From: Morella rubra
Lineage: Eukaryota > Streptophyta > Magnoliopsida > Fagales > Myricaceae
Direction of reading: 5' to 3'
DNA: 64,000 nt
NCBI GenBank assembly: GCA_003952965.2
Contig: CM025850.1
Coordinates: forward strand, 30,671,610 to 30,735,609
The notes below the pieces were generated by a model. That model saw nothing but the letters and a program-made list of their open reading frames with translations, did no database searches and was not told where the DNA came from. Shown one piece after another: positions 37,261 to 50,500 of the stretch; position 1 is the stretch's first letter, and each line of letters opens with the position of its first letter. The position numbers and the translations under genes are program-made.

Positions 37261-40200
37261 TTGGCGTTTCGTGGACCGGCTCTGTAGAAATATTGCATCT
37301 GGGGTTCTGGCAAAGATCTTTGGAGAATTCTGTATGTTGCTAAACCTCTTGCTCCTCTACAGAAGTAGACCCATTATACTGCATGGAATTTTACTTTGTA
37401 GCTTTATTCAGTCAATGGTTAACAACTTATTTGAGATCGGAATTAATTCTTATCTCTGAACTATATTACCACGACTAGGTCTGTATATGTGAAAATGTTG
37501 CCAATAGAGATCTAAGAGTGCAAGTGCTTAAAAATTCAGGGGGCATCTCACTGAGTAATATAACCCATGGCCACAAATTTAGCTATCTGTACGGCTGCAA
37601 TTCTTGGGCAAAAAGCAGTTGTGGTAGCAAGAAGGGTATTTGCTGGGCTGGAAAGGTATGATCAGGTATTTGGATCTAAGAGAGGCAAACTAGTTGATGG
37701 AGGAAACGCCTTGTGGTGCCTATTATATAATGTGGAGTTAATCTTCAGGTTCTTGCAAAGTTCAGGGTGAAATAGTGCTCAGAAGGAAGACTGCAAGTAA
37801 CCTTTAAGATAGAGCCATGTAATACTGCCACTTTTGAATGCAAAAGCAAGCTTTTAAGGAAAATTACATATTTTCTGTCTAAAGCTAACATCCATTTGCA
37901 ATGTGATCCCCAAACTACTGTTTTTGACAAATGAACTTTCTTGCAATGAGACTCGAAACTAAATCTGTCTGTATATAGATTGTGGCACGGAACACGTTTG
38001 TTGCACCATAATCAGGTTACTGTACTGTTTTATGAGGAGGTGAAGCGTGATTTTCCCTGATTTTATTATGGGTTGAGGTCGGTCAGGTAAGAACTTAATT
38101 AAATGCAGTGAAGTTGATTCGAAATTGATTACAAAGTTCACGTTTTCTCGGTGGCGATCCAACCTACCTCAAACCAAATAGATATCTGAAAAAATTGAAT
38201 TGGGAGATGAACTGGATTGGTTACATGCCTGAACAGATGTGCTACTTAAAGCCGAGATAGAAGAGCTAGGAATCATATTGATTGGCTACTCATAAAAGCA
38301 AATTCCTGATAACGGTCTTCTGGTTTTGCAGATGGAAGAAGATGAATTTTTGCTGCGTGGCAAAGGAACCTGCGAGAAGTCTAAATCTGTAGAAATTTTG
38401 GTTATAATTTTAAAGAGTATATCATATTTGATAACATTCTCTACACATGACTGTCCCCCACTCTTGTAGGGTTATGTCTCCGCCTGCATACAAAAAATGT
38501 AGTTGACTATCTCTTGCGAGCCTGGCACCGCCATCTCCTTGTCCACGGAGACCAGGGAGATAAGGGCCCCCAAGATCTCTACAATGGATTCTACAAGCCG
38601 CGAAAATCTGATAATATGAAGAAGCAGATAGAGACTTTACTATAAAAAAGGCTCGTAGATTTAATGAAATAGATAACATACTATATATATATATATATAA
38701 TTGAGCTATGTCTTGTCTGATGGGTATTTTTTTGATCTAATAATTTCGATTAAAGAAGCAGATAGTACAGTCTTTCAACTAAAAATTAACCACACAGTAA
38801 GGAACCATGGCCGAGACCCCACAACAATGTAAATGCCATAGAAAGAGAGCCGTGGCTTCGGACACCCAATAATACAACATTCACTACTATTTCGATTCAA
38901 CACCCAAGAAACAAGAAAGACAAAAGAGTATTTGGACTGCTTTTTCCCTCGTGATCGAATGGTACTGCTGCTTAGATGTCCTCCTAAATTGTCGTCTTCT
39001 GATTTCGACAGGTTGGCCAAATTTGCCAAGTATACCAAGAAAGGCTTGGCCTGCAACGATCTCAATTAGTGCTCCATTTGTGGGGATTAAAAATCCATCG
39101 ACTGACTGTGCTTCATTCTGGACGCTATCCAATTGTATCGTGCTTTGGATCTTTCATGACTGGTTCATTGGCACCCGGGACCATTTTTACTATCTTATTA
39201 TAGACGTATAGGCTGCCCATGTTCAAATTGAATAACTTATAGCTATATGCCTATATATGGTACATTTGCTTTTATTAGTCTGATGCAGATCCGCCATGCT
39301 TGAAAGTTACAATATTTCGAGATGATTAAAAAAAAAAAAATCTCCTCTATACACCTATATTGATTAGAATAAACTTAATGCAAATCTGGGGTAGTATTTA
39401 AAATGCAGAGGGATATTCGATGCAGTTTCTGTTTTGGGAATTGCTTCAGGTACTGGATCGCCATTCGCTGCTCTGCCCCATTTGAGTTTTGATGTTGTTG
39501 TTTTTCTGCACTTTCTTCAAACTCCTTGAAAAAACAAAGAAGTGGGCAGGTCACACAACCTGTCCCAGAATTATAAACCCATATACATCTTATTGTCCGG
39601 AGAGAATATATTCGTTTCTGGACCTTTCATTGTCATTTCTATGAATGGGTTTGATGCGTCGTGAAGATGATACAGTACTGGATTACACCAAAATAAAGAA
39701 ATAGTGCAGAAATCAAGGAAAGATCAGTGGTAGTTGCTGACTCTTTTTTTGGGGAAATTAGGTCAAAGTTACAACCGGGAAGGTGATCTTACACACAACA
39801 TGAATAATAGAAAAGCTCCATACAACCAATGATTCATCTCCACTACATAACTTATCAAGTGGTTGCGAAGTGATTGATAGAGCTTGTTGTCTAAAAGATT
39901 TAAATTAGTTTCCTCAAATGTATTTTTTTTTTTTAACCAGGTGTATTTGGACTAAGTTATGCGTACCTCATTAGTTTTAGAGTTTGTGCAGTCTTTTCAT
40001 CGTACACAACCTGAACAATTATTAGGCTAAAGGTTCTGGGTACGTGGCCCCAAATGCCCCTTTTATAGTCTTGCTGTGAAAATTACTTATGCCAAAGGGA
40101 AAACATAACCATCTTTAGTTTTTTTTTTTTCCCTTTCCCATTTCGTCTTTTGGAGGTGGGGGTGCATGGAGATTGTTAACTACTTTACGGTCTGGGATGG

Positions 40201-40775
40201 TTAGCATTTGCTAGGCTATACTGTTCTTAGTTTAATTTGTAAACTGAAACTAAATCTCACTAATTTTATTTGGTCCTAAGACATAGCGCTGCTGATTTGA
40301 TGCTACTTGGATGCCCAGTACTTTAACGTTTTATAGTTAAAAAATATGTTGTTTGATATATATCATGACTCTCTAACCAGCCCACATGATCAGGAGAAGG
40401 CATCATCGCTAATTATTATGCAAATAGCAGCGACTGATCGTGGGACTCTGATAGTTTTAAGACAGGAAAAGAAACCGACAGTACAGCTATTATAAACTCG
40501 TATCTTATTGATCAAATCCTAAACATAGGAAACCCTCCTATCCTCTGGGGTCACCTTCGGAAAGACCGTATTTCAAAGTTGAAACTTCTTTAAGGATGTA
40601 TTATAGACAGTTGACAAGAAATATATATATTTTTTTTTTCAATAGCCGATTGCATATTCTTGGAATCAGGGACCAAGTTAGGATCGGACCTCAGGGAGGC
40701 CAACTACACAAAATAAATTGTGAGGGTTAAAATTATACGAAAAAAAAAAATTCAACTGATTTTGGAGGTGTTGTA
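37261..40775. other. WDR5A 3' flank and intergenic DNA
   Basis: About 3.5 kb with no convincing gene. Two weak coding-like frames are present: 37567-37770 on the plus strand, and the minus-strand stretch described separately at 38887-39150. A (TA)n run lies at about 38681-38699. No terminal repeats were recognised in 39200-40775. Confidence 0.45.
38887..39150 (-). pseudogene. Unrecognised coding-like fragment
   Basis: On the minus strand about 80 codons stay open with well-mixed, protein-like composition: a Glu/Gln-containing start (DSVQNEAQSVDGF), a hydrophobic middle (ALIEIVAGQAFLGILGKFG) and an Arg-rich end (EIRRRQFRRTSKQ). There is no ATG at the natural start and a stop lies just upstream, so it could be an internal exon or a gene remnant. 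I do not recognise the family, and no flanking exon could be connected. Confidence 0.3.
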
Positions 40776-42112
40776 CACTAGAGGAAAAGGGGTCATTGCT
40801 GACGGAGGCTTCCGTAGACAGAAATGACAAAATTCGTGGGAGTTGCTCTTCAGCCACGACTTTCAGTCATCGAAGCTCGATCGAGATTGTAGTGTGCAGA
40901 GAGCCTTAATTCGACGACAGAAGCTCTCCGTCGGCACTGGTCTAGCAGCGTCGACGAGCTCCAGTTCGTCAACAGAGGTGCAACCCCATTGCCGACGAGC
41001 TAAAGCCGCCGTCCTTCTTCGCCATATGCACAGAAATAGCAAAACCAACCAGATAATCCATTTCAAACAGAGAGAGACAACAATCCATAAAAAATTTGAA
41101 TCTCAACAATCTATATAAAATTTGAATCTTCATAAACGGTTGTACAATGACTTGACTCTACAAAATTTAAAACTTTACAAATCACCATAGCAGGAAACAA
41201 ACGCAGAAAATCCAAAAATCTGCAACAAATCAGATCTACAACAAACCAGATTTGGAAATCTAGGTCTGCAACAATCCAGATCTATAACAAACCTAGAAAA
41301 AAAAAGATCTACAATGAATAAAGAACTTTACAAATCACCATAGCAGGAAACAAACGCAGAAAACCCAAAGATCTGCAACAAACCAGATCTGGAAATCTAG
41401 ATCTACAACAAGCTAGATCTGCAACAAACTTAGAAAAAAAAAAAAAAAAGATCGGCAACAACAGAGGATTTCACAAATTGCAGCCCCATCTCTCCCAAAT
41501 AGCTGGGTTGGCAGCCAATGAGCTTCAAAAAATCCAGCCGCTCCACATAGGCTAGTACACCTCTTCACTAACTGTTCTCTTTGCTCAAACCCCTTCTTCA
41601 TACATCTTGTTGTGGCTTATTGTTGTTGGGTAAATCTTGAATAGGGAAAACACCAGGTATTAGAAGAATGGAGTGGAGCTTTCGACACAGATCTACGTTG
41701 GAGATGATGATGAGAGAAAGGGCAAAGGAAAAAAAAAGCAGAGGAAATAAGGAGAGAAAAAAGATGAGATGTTAGGAAAGAATTTTTTTTTTTTTCTAAG
41801 TAATCTGAGGAAAAATTGAAAAGCCATGTTTCGTGGACAATGGGCTATGGCGATAGTAAAAGTGGTGGTAGATAGGTGTGTCTAGGCGTAATTTACTCTT
41901 CCCAAAATGTCGAAAAGTTAACTATCTGTAGTGATGGCCAAAATCGTCTCTAATAAAATATACTACGTCGTATTATTCTGTGTCTACGGCAACCATCTGT
42001 TTGTTGCTAAAGATATTAGTCCTGACGCTTTTGTAAGTGACGTCCCTAAAGGCCTACTCTTTGGTGACAAATTCTAAGCGTTCGGTCAGCGTTGCTTGTT
42101 TTTCTTGTAGTG
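40776..42112. mobile_element. Non-autonomous CACTA (En/Spm) element
   Basis: The left end CACTAGAGGAAAAGG and the reverse complement of the right end, CACTACAAGAAAAAC, are CACTA-type termini. Further in, GCTGACGGAGGCTT matches GCTGACCGAACGCTT in inverted orientation. The interior holds repeated words of the type gatctgcaacaaaccagatc (41190-41450) and no transposase. The 3-bp flanks (GTA and CTG) do not match, so either the target duplication has decayed or an end is displaced. Confidence 0.7.
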
Positions 42113-42960
42113 CTGACAATGAAAACTAAGCTATTACAACTGGCCGGTGGCTACTATGAACGTGATTCCATCAAAAGAGAAAGGATTGTTTTTGACACAT
42201 TTTCATGCATCCGATTCCAATGCTTTTGGATCTCCCGGTCATTTGGTTGAAGCAAATTGTTGCCATGCACAAGATTTTGTCGCCAAAATTCTTTCTTTGG
42301 TTAGACAAGTGCAGCAGAAAATGTCAAAAAAGGGTCCAAACTCAACGTAAATGTACTCGACTTTACTGAAAAATTATGCAAATTTTTTTGTTATAGAAAG
42401 AACCAATCATATAGATCTTTGTCGTTAAAATCAATGGATTGCAAGGAGTTAATTTAACATAGTGAGGTCGAATTGTATTTATTCATCAGCAACACTTCGC
42501 AACTTTTCTATTATTTATTTGTAGTTTTACAATTTTAAACAAAGCGTACGTAATGAATGGTACCCACAGAAAAATACCTTAAAGAGATTGTATCATTTAT
42601 AGTGTGAAAATAGGTGTGATTAACAGTAACTTTGCACGTGTTTGTTTTATATAATTTTTAGAGGTATGTCGTTCAAATCAATTGATTGCGTGGATTTTTT
42701 TTTTCCAAGTGATTGCATGGAGTTAATATAGTCATGATGCATGATCAAGAAGGTTGCAGTGACATGGGACAAAATTGAGTACTGTATGGGCATTGCAATT
42801 GATTCCAAGCAACAGGCCTGTACTATTGGTACAATACTTGCGCAAGAGAGATTGTATTTAGCCTTCGCCAACAATTACAACAAAGGAGAGACAATGTATT
42901 GGCGTTTTCTATTGTATAGATTCTCATTTGATGGATATATAAAAGATGTCTTTGGATTTG
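42113..42960. other. Spacer between two CACTA elements
   Basis: About 0.85 kb with short open frames (42147-42350, 42741-43037) of no recognisable family; the second runs into the neighbouring transposon end. I see no gene. Confidence 0.4.
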
Positions 42961-43560
42961 CACTACATAAAAAAGACTTCTACCGGGGGTCGAAAAACGC
43001 CGTTAAAGACAAAAAAAAAACGCCGCAATACCCTTAGCGGCGTCTGTACACGCCACTATATATGCCACAGGATATGATAATAGTGGTGTTTAACACAAAC
43101 GCGAATGAAGAGTGTGACCTTTAGTGGCGGTCATGTAGCAGCGGTTCCGACCGCTGTTAATGACCCGAAGCATGTTTTTTGTATTTTTTGCAGCGTTTCA
43201 CCAAACGCCACTAAACATCTTTTACAACGTTTACAAACCACCGCTATAGACCAATCTGCGGCAGCATTTTAGAAAGCGCCTCTACATCCTTTTTTTCCTA
43301 GCGTTTCGTAAACGCCGCTAAAAGAACTTAGCGGCAGTTTTGTTAAACGCCGCTGTAGCACATCTTTGGCAGCGTTTTAGAAACGCCGCTAAAGCTTGAT
43401 TTTGTTCTGTGTTTTATATCTCCAGTAGCATTTTAGAAAGGCCGCTACATCTCACTTTTCGGCAGCATTTTAAAAGCGCCGATATAGCTCGTTCTTGTCC
43501 TGCATTAGAATGTCTACAGTAGTGTTTTGTGACCACCGCTAAAAACATGTGCTTTTTTTC
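42961..43560. repeat. Left subterminal repeats of the large CACTA element
   Basis: Motifs of the type cgccgctaaa, ttagcggcg and gcagcgtttt(a/g) recur in both orientations throughout these 600 bp. Subterminal arrays of this kind are where CACTA transposases bind. No matching array is present at the right end, which carries a different repeat. Confidence 0.75.
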
Positions 43561-45808
43561 CCTATAATGCAAATTTTAATTGCTTGGTGTAAAAAGATAA
43601 AGAAGATGTGTAATAAAACAAAATATATACATCATTGACTAAATAACTCCGTCTTACAAATAATAAACTAAAAGTTTCTAAGTAGTCCAAAAAGTAACAA
43701 GTAACGACATTTAACAACAAATAACTATGACTTTAATCCTTAGCAGCTCTAGCACTATCTGCATCATCGTCACTAGCACCAGCTCCAGCACCAGCATTGG
43801 CTATAATTGCATTATTGGAAATTTGACAAAACAGTAATATTTTGAACAAAGATAAAAATAAATTACTACAAACATAAGAGCTTAGTACACACTTAAGGAC
43901 AAAAGTAATCTTACCATCAAATGTTACACAAAGAAGCTTATAAAAAAAAAATGTTACACAGTGAAGGAGTAACATATTTTTTTCTAGATTTTCTCAATGT
44001 ATAATTAGTCCATTTGTTAATCATATATGAGATTATAGAGCATCAGAATAAAATACAAAATAACACAAAAGGTTGAGTGTCCTTTCTAAAATAGAAGATG
44101 ACTTCCCAACTTTTTAACAAAGCCCTAGGGAAATTGGTGTAATCACTTTTCTCACAGGGAAAAAAAAACGCAAAACATTCAAGGATATTTTTTCTAGAAT
44201 GCAATTTTCAAAACATGGGAATGCTTTGCCACCATCTAGCAAGGTCACAACTGACAAGTATTTCTTGTCATGAATTTCAGAGAGACCTACTTAAGTATTG
44301 ATGTGCACATAGATGCACACAGCTATACACAGGTTCATAAATATGTCCATGAATGTGCATGTGTGTTGGTAGAACAATTTGTGATTCGAATCTTCAAGCA
44401 AAAAGATGCCAGACAGAGATCCTAATGAGAGTGAATATATATAGATCATCGAGAATAAAAGTACTTAAGTAGGTTAAGATGGACAAGATATACGAACTTG
44501 GTAATCGTATCCTCTAAAATAGATCACCATGCCTTTATTCAAACAATAATCTAAGTAATGCACATATTATCTTTGATAAATGCCTTAACGCAATCCCCAA
44601 ATATAAGGTTTTATCCTTGTGGAACGAACACAATTTTGCAAAGACTATCAAGAAATCTCTTCTAGAATCTAATAGCTTAAAAGACATTGAAATCCGGCAC
44701 TTGTGGATGTAAATATGATCATTTTAATAATGCTTGTTCACAGTAATTGCAAATTACAAAAAATTTTAATAAGACTTCCTGTTTTTTGGTTTGGCTCAAG
44801 GCATTTTAAGGATAACAATAAATAAATACAAAGACGATCATATTTACATCCTTCTGTGTGATCCAAATACTATCTAGGCATTAGTTGTTACAGTATTTGT
44901 GGGCAAAGATGTGTGAATGGAGCTCTGGCATCATTAGAATTCTCTTGTCTTAGCGAGACATTGTCAGTGAAAAAGAAATAGGGGAAGCTTTGAAAGGCGT
45001 GGGATAGAAGCAAAGTTATTTATAATTTGGCTTTTTGGGGTGCAACTGCTATAGGGTAGGTTTGATTATTTGCTCTCTTGCATCTTTGTTTGCTCACCTC
45101 CTATCTTGGGCTTCTATTTATTATTTTTAGGTTGAAAAAGAAAGAAAGAAGAAGTGCTATATTTATTTATTTTTTCTTTGCTGTTAGGATTACCTATCTA
45201 CTAATGGTTTCTTTCCTTTTTTTTCCTTTTGGTTCTCTCCTCAGGATATACCAAAATCCTTTGACTCTAAGGTTTGCAGCTAAAGCCTTATAGACATCTT
45301 GTCAAGTTATATCAAAGCTTTTTTGATTTGCTTGTGCTGTATAGAGAAAAGTTATATCTACTTTGTTGGTTGACCACTAATTGATTAATTTCTTGTTAAT
45401 TCTTAATTCTGTAAATATTTGCCCATTTGAAGCATTTCCAGAGTGCAATTCACATTCATTGAAAAATCCCATTGAAATTCAATTCAAATTATTAATGCCT
45501 AGGATAATCACATAGAACTAGTACACACTAAAACAATCTTTTACCATCAAGTTTGCACCTAGATCATTCGTGCTTACATGAGCTGATCGAGGAATTGATG
45601 GAACTTGTTCGGGATGGGCCACATTTTGTGCATCATGATTTTCTTACAAAAGAAAAACAGACAATTAACTAGGAAAATACATAAATAGAATCAATAGTTA
45701 TTATGTGAGGGTAAAACAATAAATTACTATCAAGGCTTGCAAGAAGGATTGCATTGTAGATTGCAAAGATTGAATTATAGATTCAAGAGAATTAATTTTA
45801 TCCTGCAT
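43561..45808. other. Interior of the CACTA element between subterminal repeats and the second gene
   Basis: AT-rich DNA. A minus-strand open frame ends at 43733 with an Ala/Gly/Asp-rich tail (NAGAGAGASDDDADSARAA), possibly the end of the element's second protein. Nothing else could be identified. Confidence 0.35.
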
Positions 45809-47340
45809 CTAATTTTTCCTATCTAGGATTTGCTCTACACTATAGCCTGATCGATTCAAGATTATGCATGTGTTGGTAGAATTGGCTGAAGGAGTGGGTC
45901 CTAGTCCCATGCCGCGAATGCAATCATGTCGTTCTAGACCAAGAACTTGTGCATATGAGTCAAACGGTGACCAATTGATTGTGCCTTCCATTCGAGATTG
46001 CCTCGAGGGTTGTGAGGTTGCTGACTCATTGCATAAAATCTCCTCAATTTGCCACTGAAAGAATAGAACATACATTTAAATTATCAATTAAAATTTGTTG
46101 ATTCAAAGCAAAATTGATGTTATAGTAATATACTATTTTCTCTATTGCATCAGCATTCATTGGAGTCCCATTAGAACGTGAATGCACAGCTTTGTACAAT
46201 ACTGCTCGATCAATAGCAACTTGTTTCTCTTATTCCTACAGCACAACCACCATATATAATGATATTTAAATACTATATATGAAACTTAATAATAAAAACT
46301 ATACTAGTAAACAAACAAATTAAATCCTACGTACCATCTCGTAAGCATGATGTGCAAAGCTTCGAGATCCTTCAGTGTGCAGGGAGGTTTGAAATGAACG
46401 ACTTCGTTTGCCCCTTGGACGTCGACCCTATATGTATACCAAGACATTAGAAATTAATAATTTAATTTTATACATAATATCCAGAATACAAAGAAATAAG
46501 CTCCTACCAGTCCTGTTGCGGAGTAACAAAAATCAACTAGATTGTAAAATTGCTCCAAATTAACTTGCGACGGAGCTCAACTTTTTACCTCTTGAGGCGT
46601 CATGGCCTCATCGAAATGTCTCTCCTTCAAAGTACATTTATGGTTTCTCCATTTTTCTCCCAAGTCTTTGAAGAAGTGTTGTTTGACAACATTCCCCATT
46701 GGACTCTCGGAGATAACAGATCGCTTCTGCAAAATATACTTAAGAGTGACGTGTGTCAATTGTTAAACTTATATAAGCGCATTTCAAGTAATATGAATAA
46801 AATTAGGTATACCGTCATGATATTCTAGCAATCCTTCTTTACCGCCATAAGGACTCTACGCCAATCTAAGGCATCTAAAGGGATTTGATTGCTTACACGG
46901 GCAAGACAACCTGTGAATTGGCCAAAAACGCCTCCTTCAACACCTACAGGCTGACCCATGTCATTAAACTACGTGGGTATCAGTTTACCTTTTGCTAAAT
47001 TCCACACTTTAGCCATGTGCATAACACCGCGCGCTTTATGAACTCGAGCATCATCTGCACATTTAAGAAGTGAAACTAAAATCACTAATTTACAAGTAAA
47101 ATTATCACTATTTTGGTTTTTAACATACCAAGCATTTTGTCATCGTTTGAAGGTGATGGTAACATAGGTTGTTATAATGAAGGTGATGGTACCGTAGGTT
47201 GTTGTGATAAAGGTGATGGTACTGTAGGTTGTTGTGATGATGATCCTATAGGTGTTGAAGGAGTTGCTTGCAAAACGGTGCCTATAGGCAGCGTAGCTTG
47301 CTGTGAAGATGAGGCTATAGGGCGTAGGTGGTTGTGATGA
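45809..47340 (-). pseudogene. Ptta/En/Spm-type plant transposase (second CACTA gene), broken
   Basis: On the minus strand, 46759-46577 contains LGEKWRNHKC next to a Phe/Lys-rich stretch, typical of the plant Ptta/En/Spm transposase domain. Further on, 46075-45809 contains SQPSRQSRMEGTINW, SYAQVLGLERHDCIRGMG and GPTPS, which matches the conserved C-terminal part. The N-terminal side holds Gln/Pro/Ser-rich repeats with an internal stop (47151-47245). These pieces lie in separate frames with stops between them; some gaps may be introns. In autonomous CACTA elements this protein is thought to bind the subterminal repeats. It follows the TNP2 gene on the same strand. Confidence 0.65.
47151..47245 (-). 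repeat. Three 30-bp tandem repeats in the second CACTA gene
   Basis: The + strand word ggtgatggtaycgtaggttg with a ttgtgat/ttataat tail occurs three times. On the minus strand two units encode QQPTVPSPLS-like decapeptides; the third is interrupted by a TAA stop. The region is probably a flexible linker that varies by repeat number. Confidence 0.7.
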
Positions 47341-47511
47341 AGGTGAGCCTATATTCTTAGACTAAATCGTCCTGAACCTCTTCCGTCATTGTACCTACAC
47401 AATAAACTGTATTTATTAATATTATATTGCTTCCTTGCATAATCAGATATTGTATTAATTAACATTGCAAATATCAATCTACAAATTATATACCATACAT
47501 CACCATGAAAA

Positions 47512-50500
47512 TTAGTCACATACCATAGGTACGTCCTGAGGTATATCTAGTGTCATTCCTTCCACATCATTTCTAAACCACATCAAATTATCGTGTACAT
47601 TCTCAGGGACTTGCTCAATGTTGAAATTGTAAGGCACATTTTCACAATAGTCATCCACCTCATTATCAAACATCTCACCATTACCAACATCAAACACATC
47701 TCTTGGTTTGGTCTTGACAACTACTTCCCGATTTGGATGTCTTTCATTAGATACGTAGTATACTTGAGACGCTTGTGATACCAAGATGAATGGACCATCA
47801 CTTAATTGCTCTTCAGTATGCACTAAATGTTAAAAATTAACAAGATCAAATCCGAAATCATCAACTTTATATCCCCTACCAATAGTTGTGTCAATCCAAT
47901 CACATTTGAATAGTACAAAACGTTCTTCATCAAAATAGTTTAACTCAACAATACTAGTAATTCGCCCGTCATATGTGGTGCCCCCTTCAACAGTCACACA
48001 AACTCCTAGATTTTGAGTTGTTCTACCTATATCATTCTCTTTTGCACGGAATTTCAGACTATTACTTACATATCTGCTAAATGATCTAGCTTCGGGGTTT
48101 GGACCTTTAACAAGCCATCGAACCCTATTTGGAAGTTCACACTTCCTTTCATCGTCCATATTTTGAATCTATTTTCCTTCGAAAAGCAACTCAACATTAA
48201 CACAATTTATAAGTTTTAGAGGAACCAAGCAATGAAAAATATTTTAAACATAACACATACATAGTCTCGAAACTAGCCACAAAATTCATCCCTATGCATC
48301 TTATCGATGACATAATCTATGGTCGAGTCTACAGTTTCTTGCATGGACAATAGAACTAAAAACTTAATTCTATTGGGTATAAACATTCTTCATAAAAGAG
48401 CTATATGCTTAAAATATCTTACACGCGAATTTGGATTAACTTTTCGCAATTAAAAATGAAATATCGATGAGCTTGCATGCATTCCTTTGTATCAAGATGA
48501 ATGTAAAGATTCCTCCTTGTGTCTTCTACATTTCTTGGGGATCTATTAAAGATTGTTGGAACTGATTCTAAATATCTTGAACAAAAAGTTAGGCATTCAT
48601 ATTCTATGTATCCTTCAACAATAGAGCCTTCAGGTGCTGTATTGCGAACATAAGATTTGAAACAATGCATGCACCTACACCAACAATATTACAGTTCAAA
48701 AAATAACACGTGCAAAGAAACCGTACGTAACATATTTCTAAAAAGTCCTACCTCTCAATAGGATACATCCACCAAACTTGAATTGGTCCGCCAATCTTAC
48801 ATTCTGCAATTAGATGTACGACCAAGTGCATCATAACATAAAAAAAATGAAGGCGGAAATATCCCTTCAAGTTCACACAATGTCATAAGAATTTGAGCCT
48901 CAAGTCGATTTAGGTCCTTTTATAGATATAACTCTTAATGAAAGAGTTATATGTCTAACATCTTTACGCGTGAATTTGGATTAACTTATCGCAATTAAAA
49001 AGGACATATCGATGAGATTGCATGCATTTCTTTATATCAAGACGAATGTAAGAGATTCCTCCCGTTATGTCTTCTACATTTCTTGAGGATTTATTAAAGA
49101 TCGTTGGAACTGATTCAAAATATCTTGAACAAAATGTTAGGCATTCATCTGCTATATATCCTTCAGCAATAGAGCCTTCAGGTGCGGCTGTATTGAACAT
49201 AATTTGAAATATGCATGCACCTACACCAACAATATTACAGTTCAAAAAATAACACGTGCAAAGAAACCATACGTAACATATTTCTAAATAGTCCTACCTC
49301 TCAATAGGATACATCCACCGAACTTGAACCGGTCCGCCCATCTTACACTCTGCAACTAGATGTACGACCAAGTACACCATAACAGTAAAAAATGAAGGGA
49401 AATATCCTTTCAAGTTCACACAATGTTATAGGAATTTGAGCCTCAAGTCGATCTAGGTCCTCTAATCGTAAGGTTTTGGAACAAATTTCTCTAAAGAAAC
49501 ATGACAATTCGATTGAGGGAGGACAGACATTGCTTGCTAACGATCTCCATATTGCAATGGGCATCAAATGTTGCTCAAGATGTCATGACTCTTCAAACTT
49601 ATATATACGTTGTTGAATTTTGACACAACGTGACAGGTTCGAAGCAAAACCATCCGGCACTTTTACATTCTTTATCACTTTCAGAAAGCCTTCTTTCTCC
49701 TCACAAGTCATTGAGAAGCAAGCCGGAGGCAAAACACCTTTCCTGCAATAATGGTCTCAGGACAGAGGTCATGTCTTATTCCTATGCTTTGTAAGTCAAG
49801 ACGTGCCCTGTAGTTATTATCTTCCCGTCCACATTTAACAATGTACCAATGATGTTGTCAACTACATTATTCTTTATATGCAGCACATCTAGATTATGGT
49901 GCAACATATTATCCTTCAAATAAGGCAATATAAAAAAAATACTTCACTTCTTTCATACACTTGACTCTAAATGTTCACTGCCCTCTAGTTGCCTCAAAAT
50001 GTCATCACCGATCAACAAAGTGGGCAGCGGATCCATTTCTTGTGTACCATCAAATGATCTTTGATCTCTTCTCCACCTATGATTTGATGGTAATAATCGT
50101 CTATACCCTATATAGCAAAATTTCCTGCCATTATCCAACCACCGTGAATGAGTCTGAAACATACAACATGGACATGCAAGATGTCCTTTTGTACTCCATC
50201 CAGAGAGGTCACCATATGCAGGAAAATTGTTTATTGTCCACATCAATGCCGCATGCATCTTAAACATATCTTTCGAAGAAATGTCATAAGTATTTAACCC
50301 AACATCCCAAACTCTTTTAACTCCTATATCAATGACTCTAGATATACATCTATCTTGAAAGAAGGAGATTTCGGTCCAGGAATAAGCAATGACAACATTA
50401 AAGATGAACGTTTCATGCACATCCAAGGAGGCAAGTTATATGGTACTAATATCACTGGCCATGTACTATGACTAGTACTCATGTTCCCAAAAGGATTAAA

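Noticed and set aside
37567..37770. 67-codon open frame with a good start (MATNLAICTAAILGQKAVVV)
   Set aside because: It lacks similarity I can recognise, has no supported splice partner and lies in the probable 3' flank of WDR5A.
47113..47337. Plus-strand open frame with Cys/Gly repeats (GDGTVGCCD-like)
   Set aside because: It is the antisense of the 30-bp linker repeats in the minus-strand CACTA gene.
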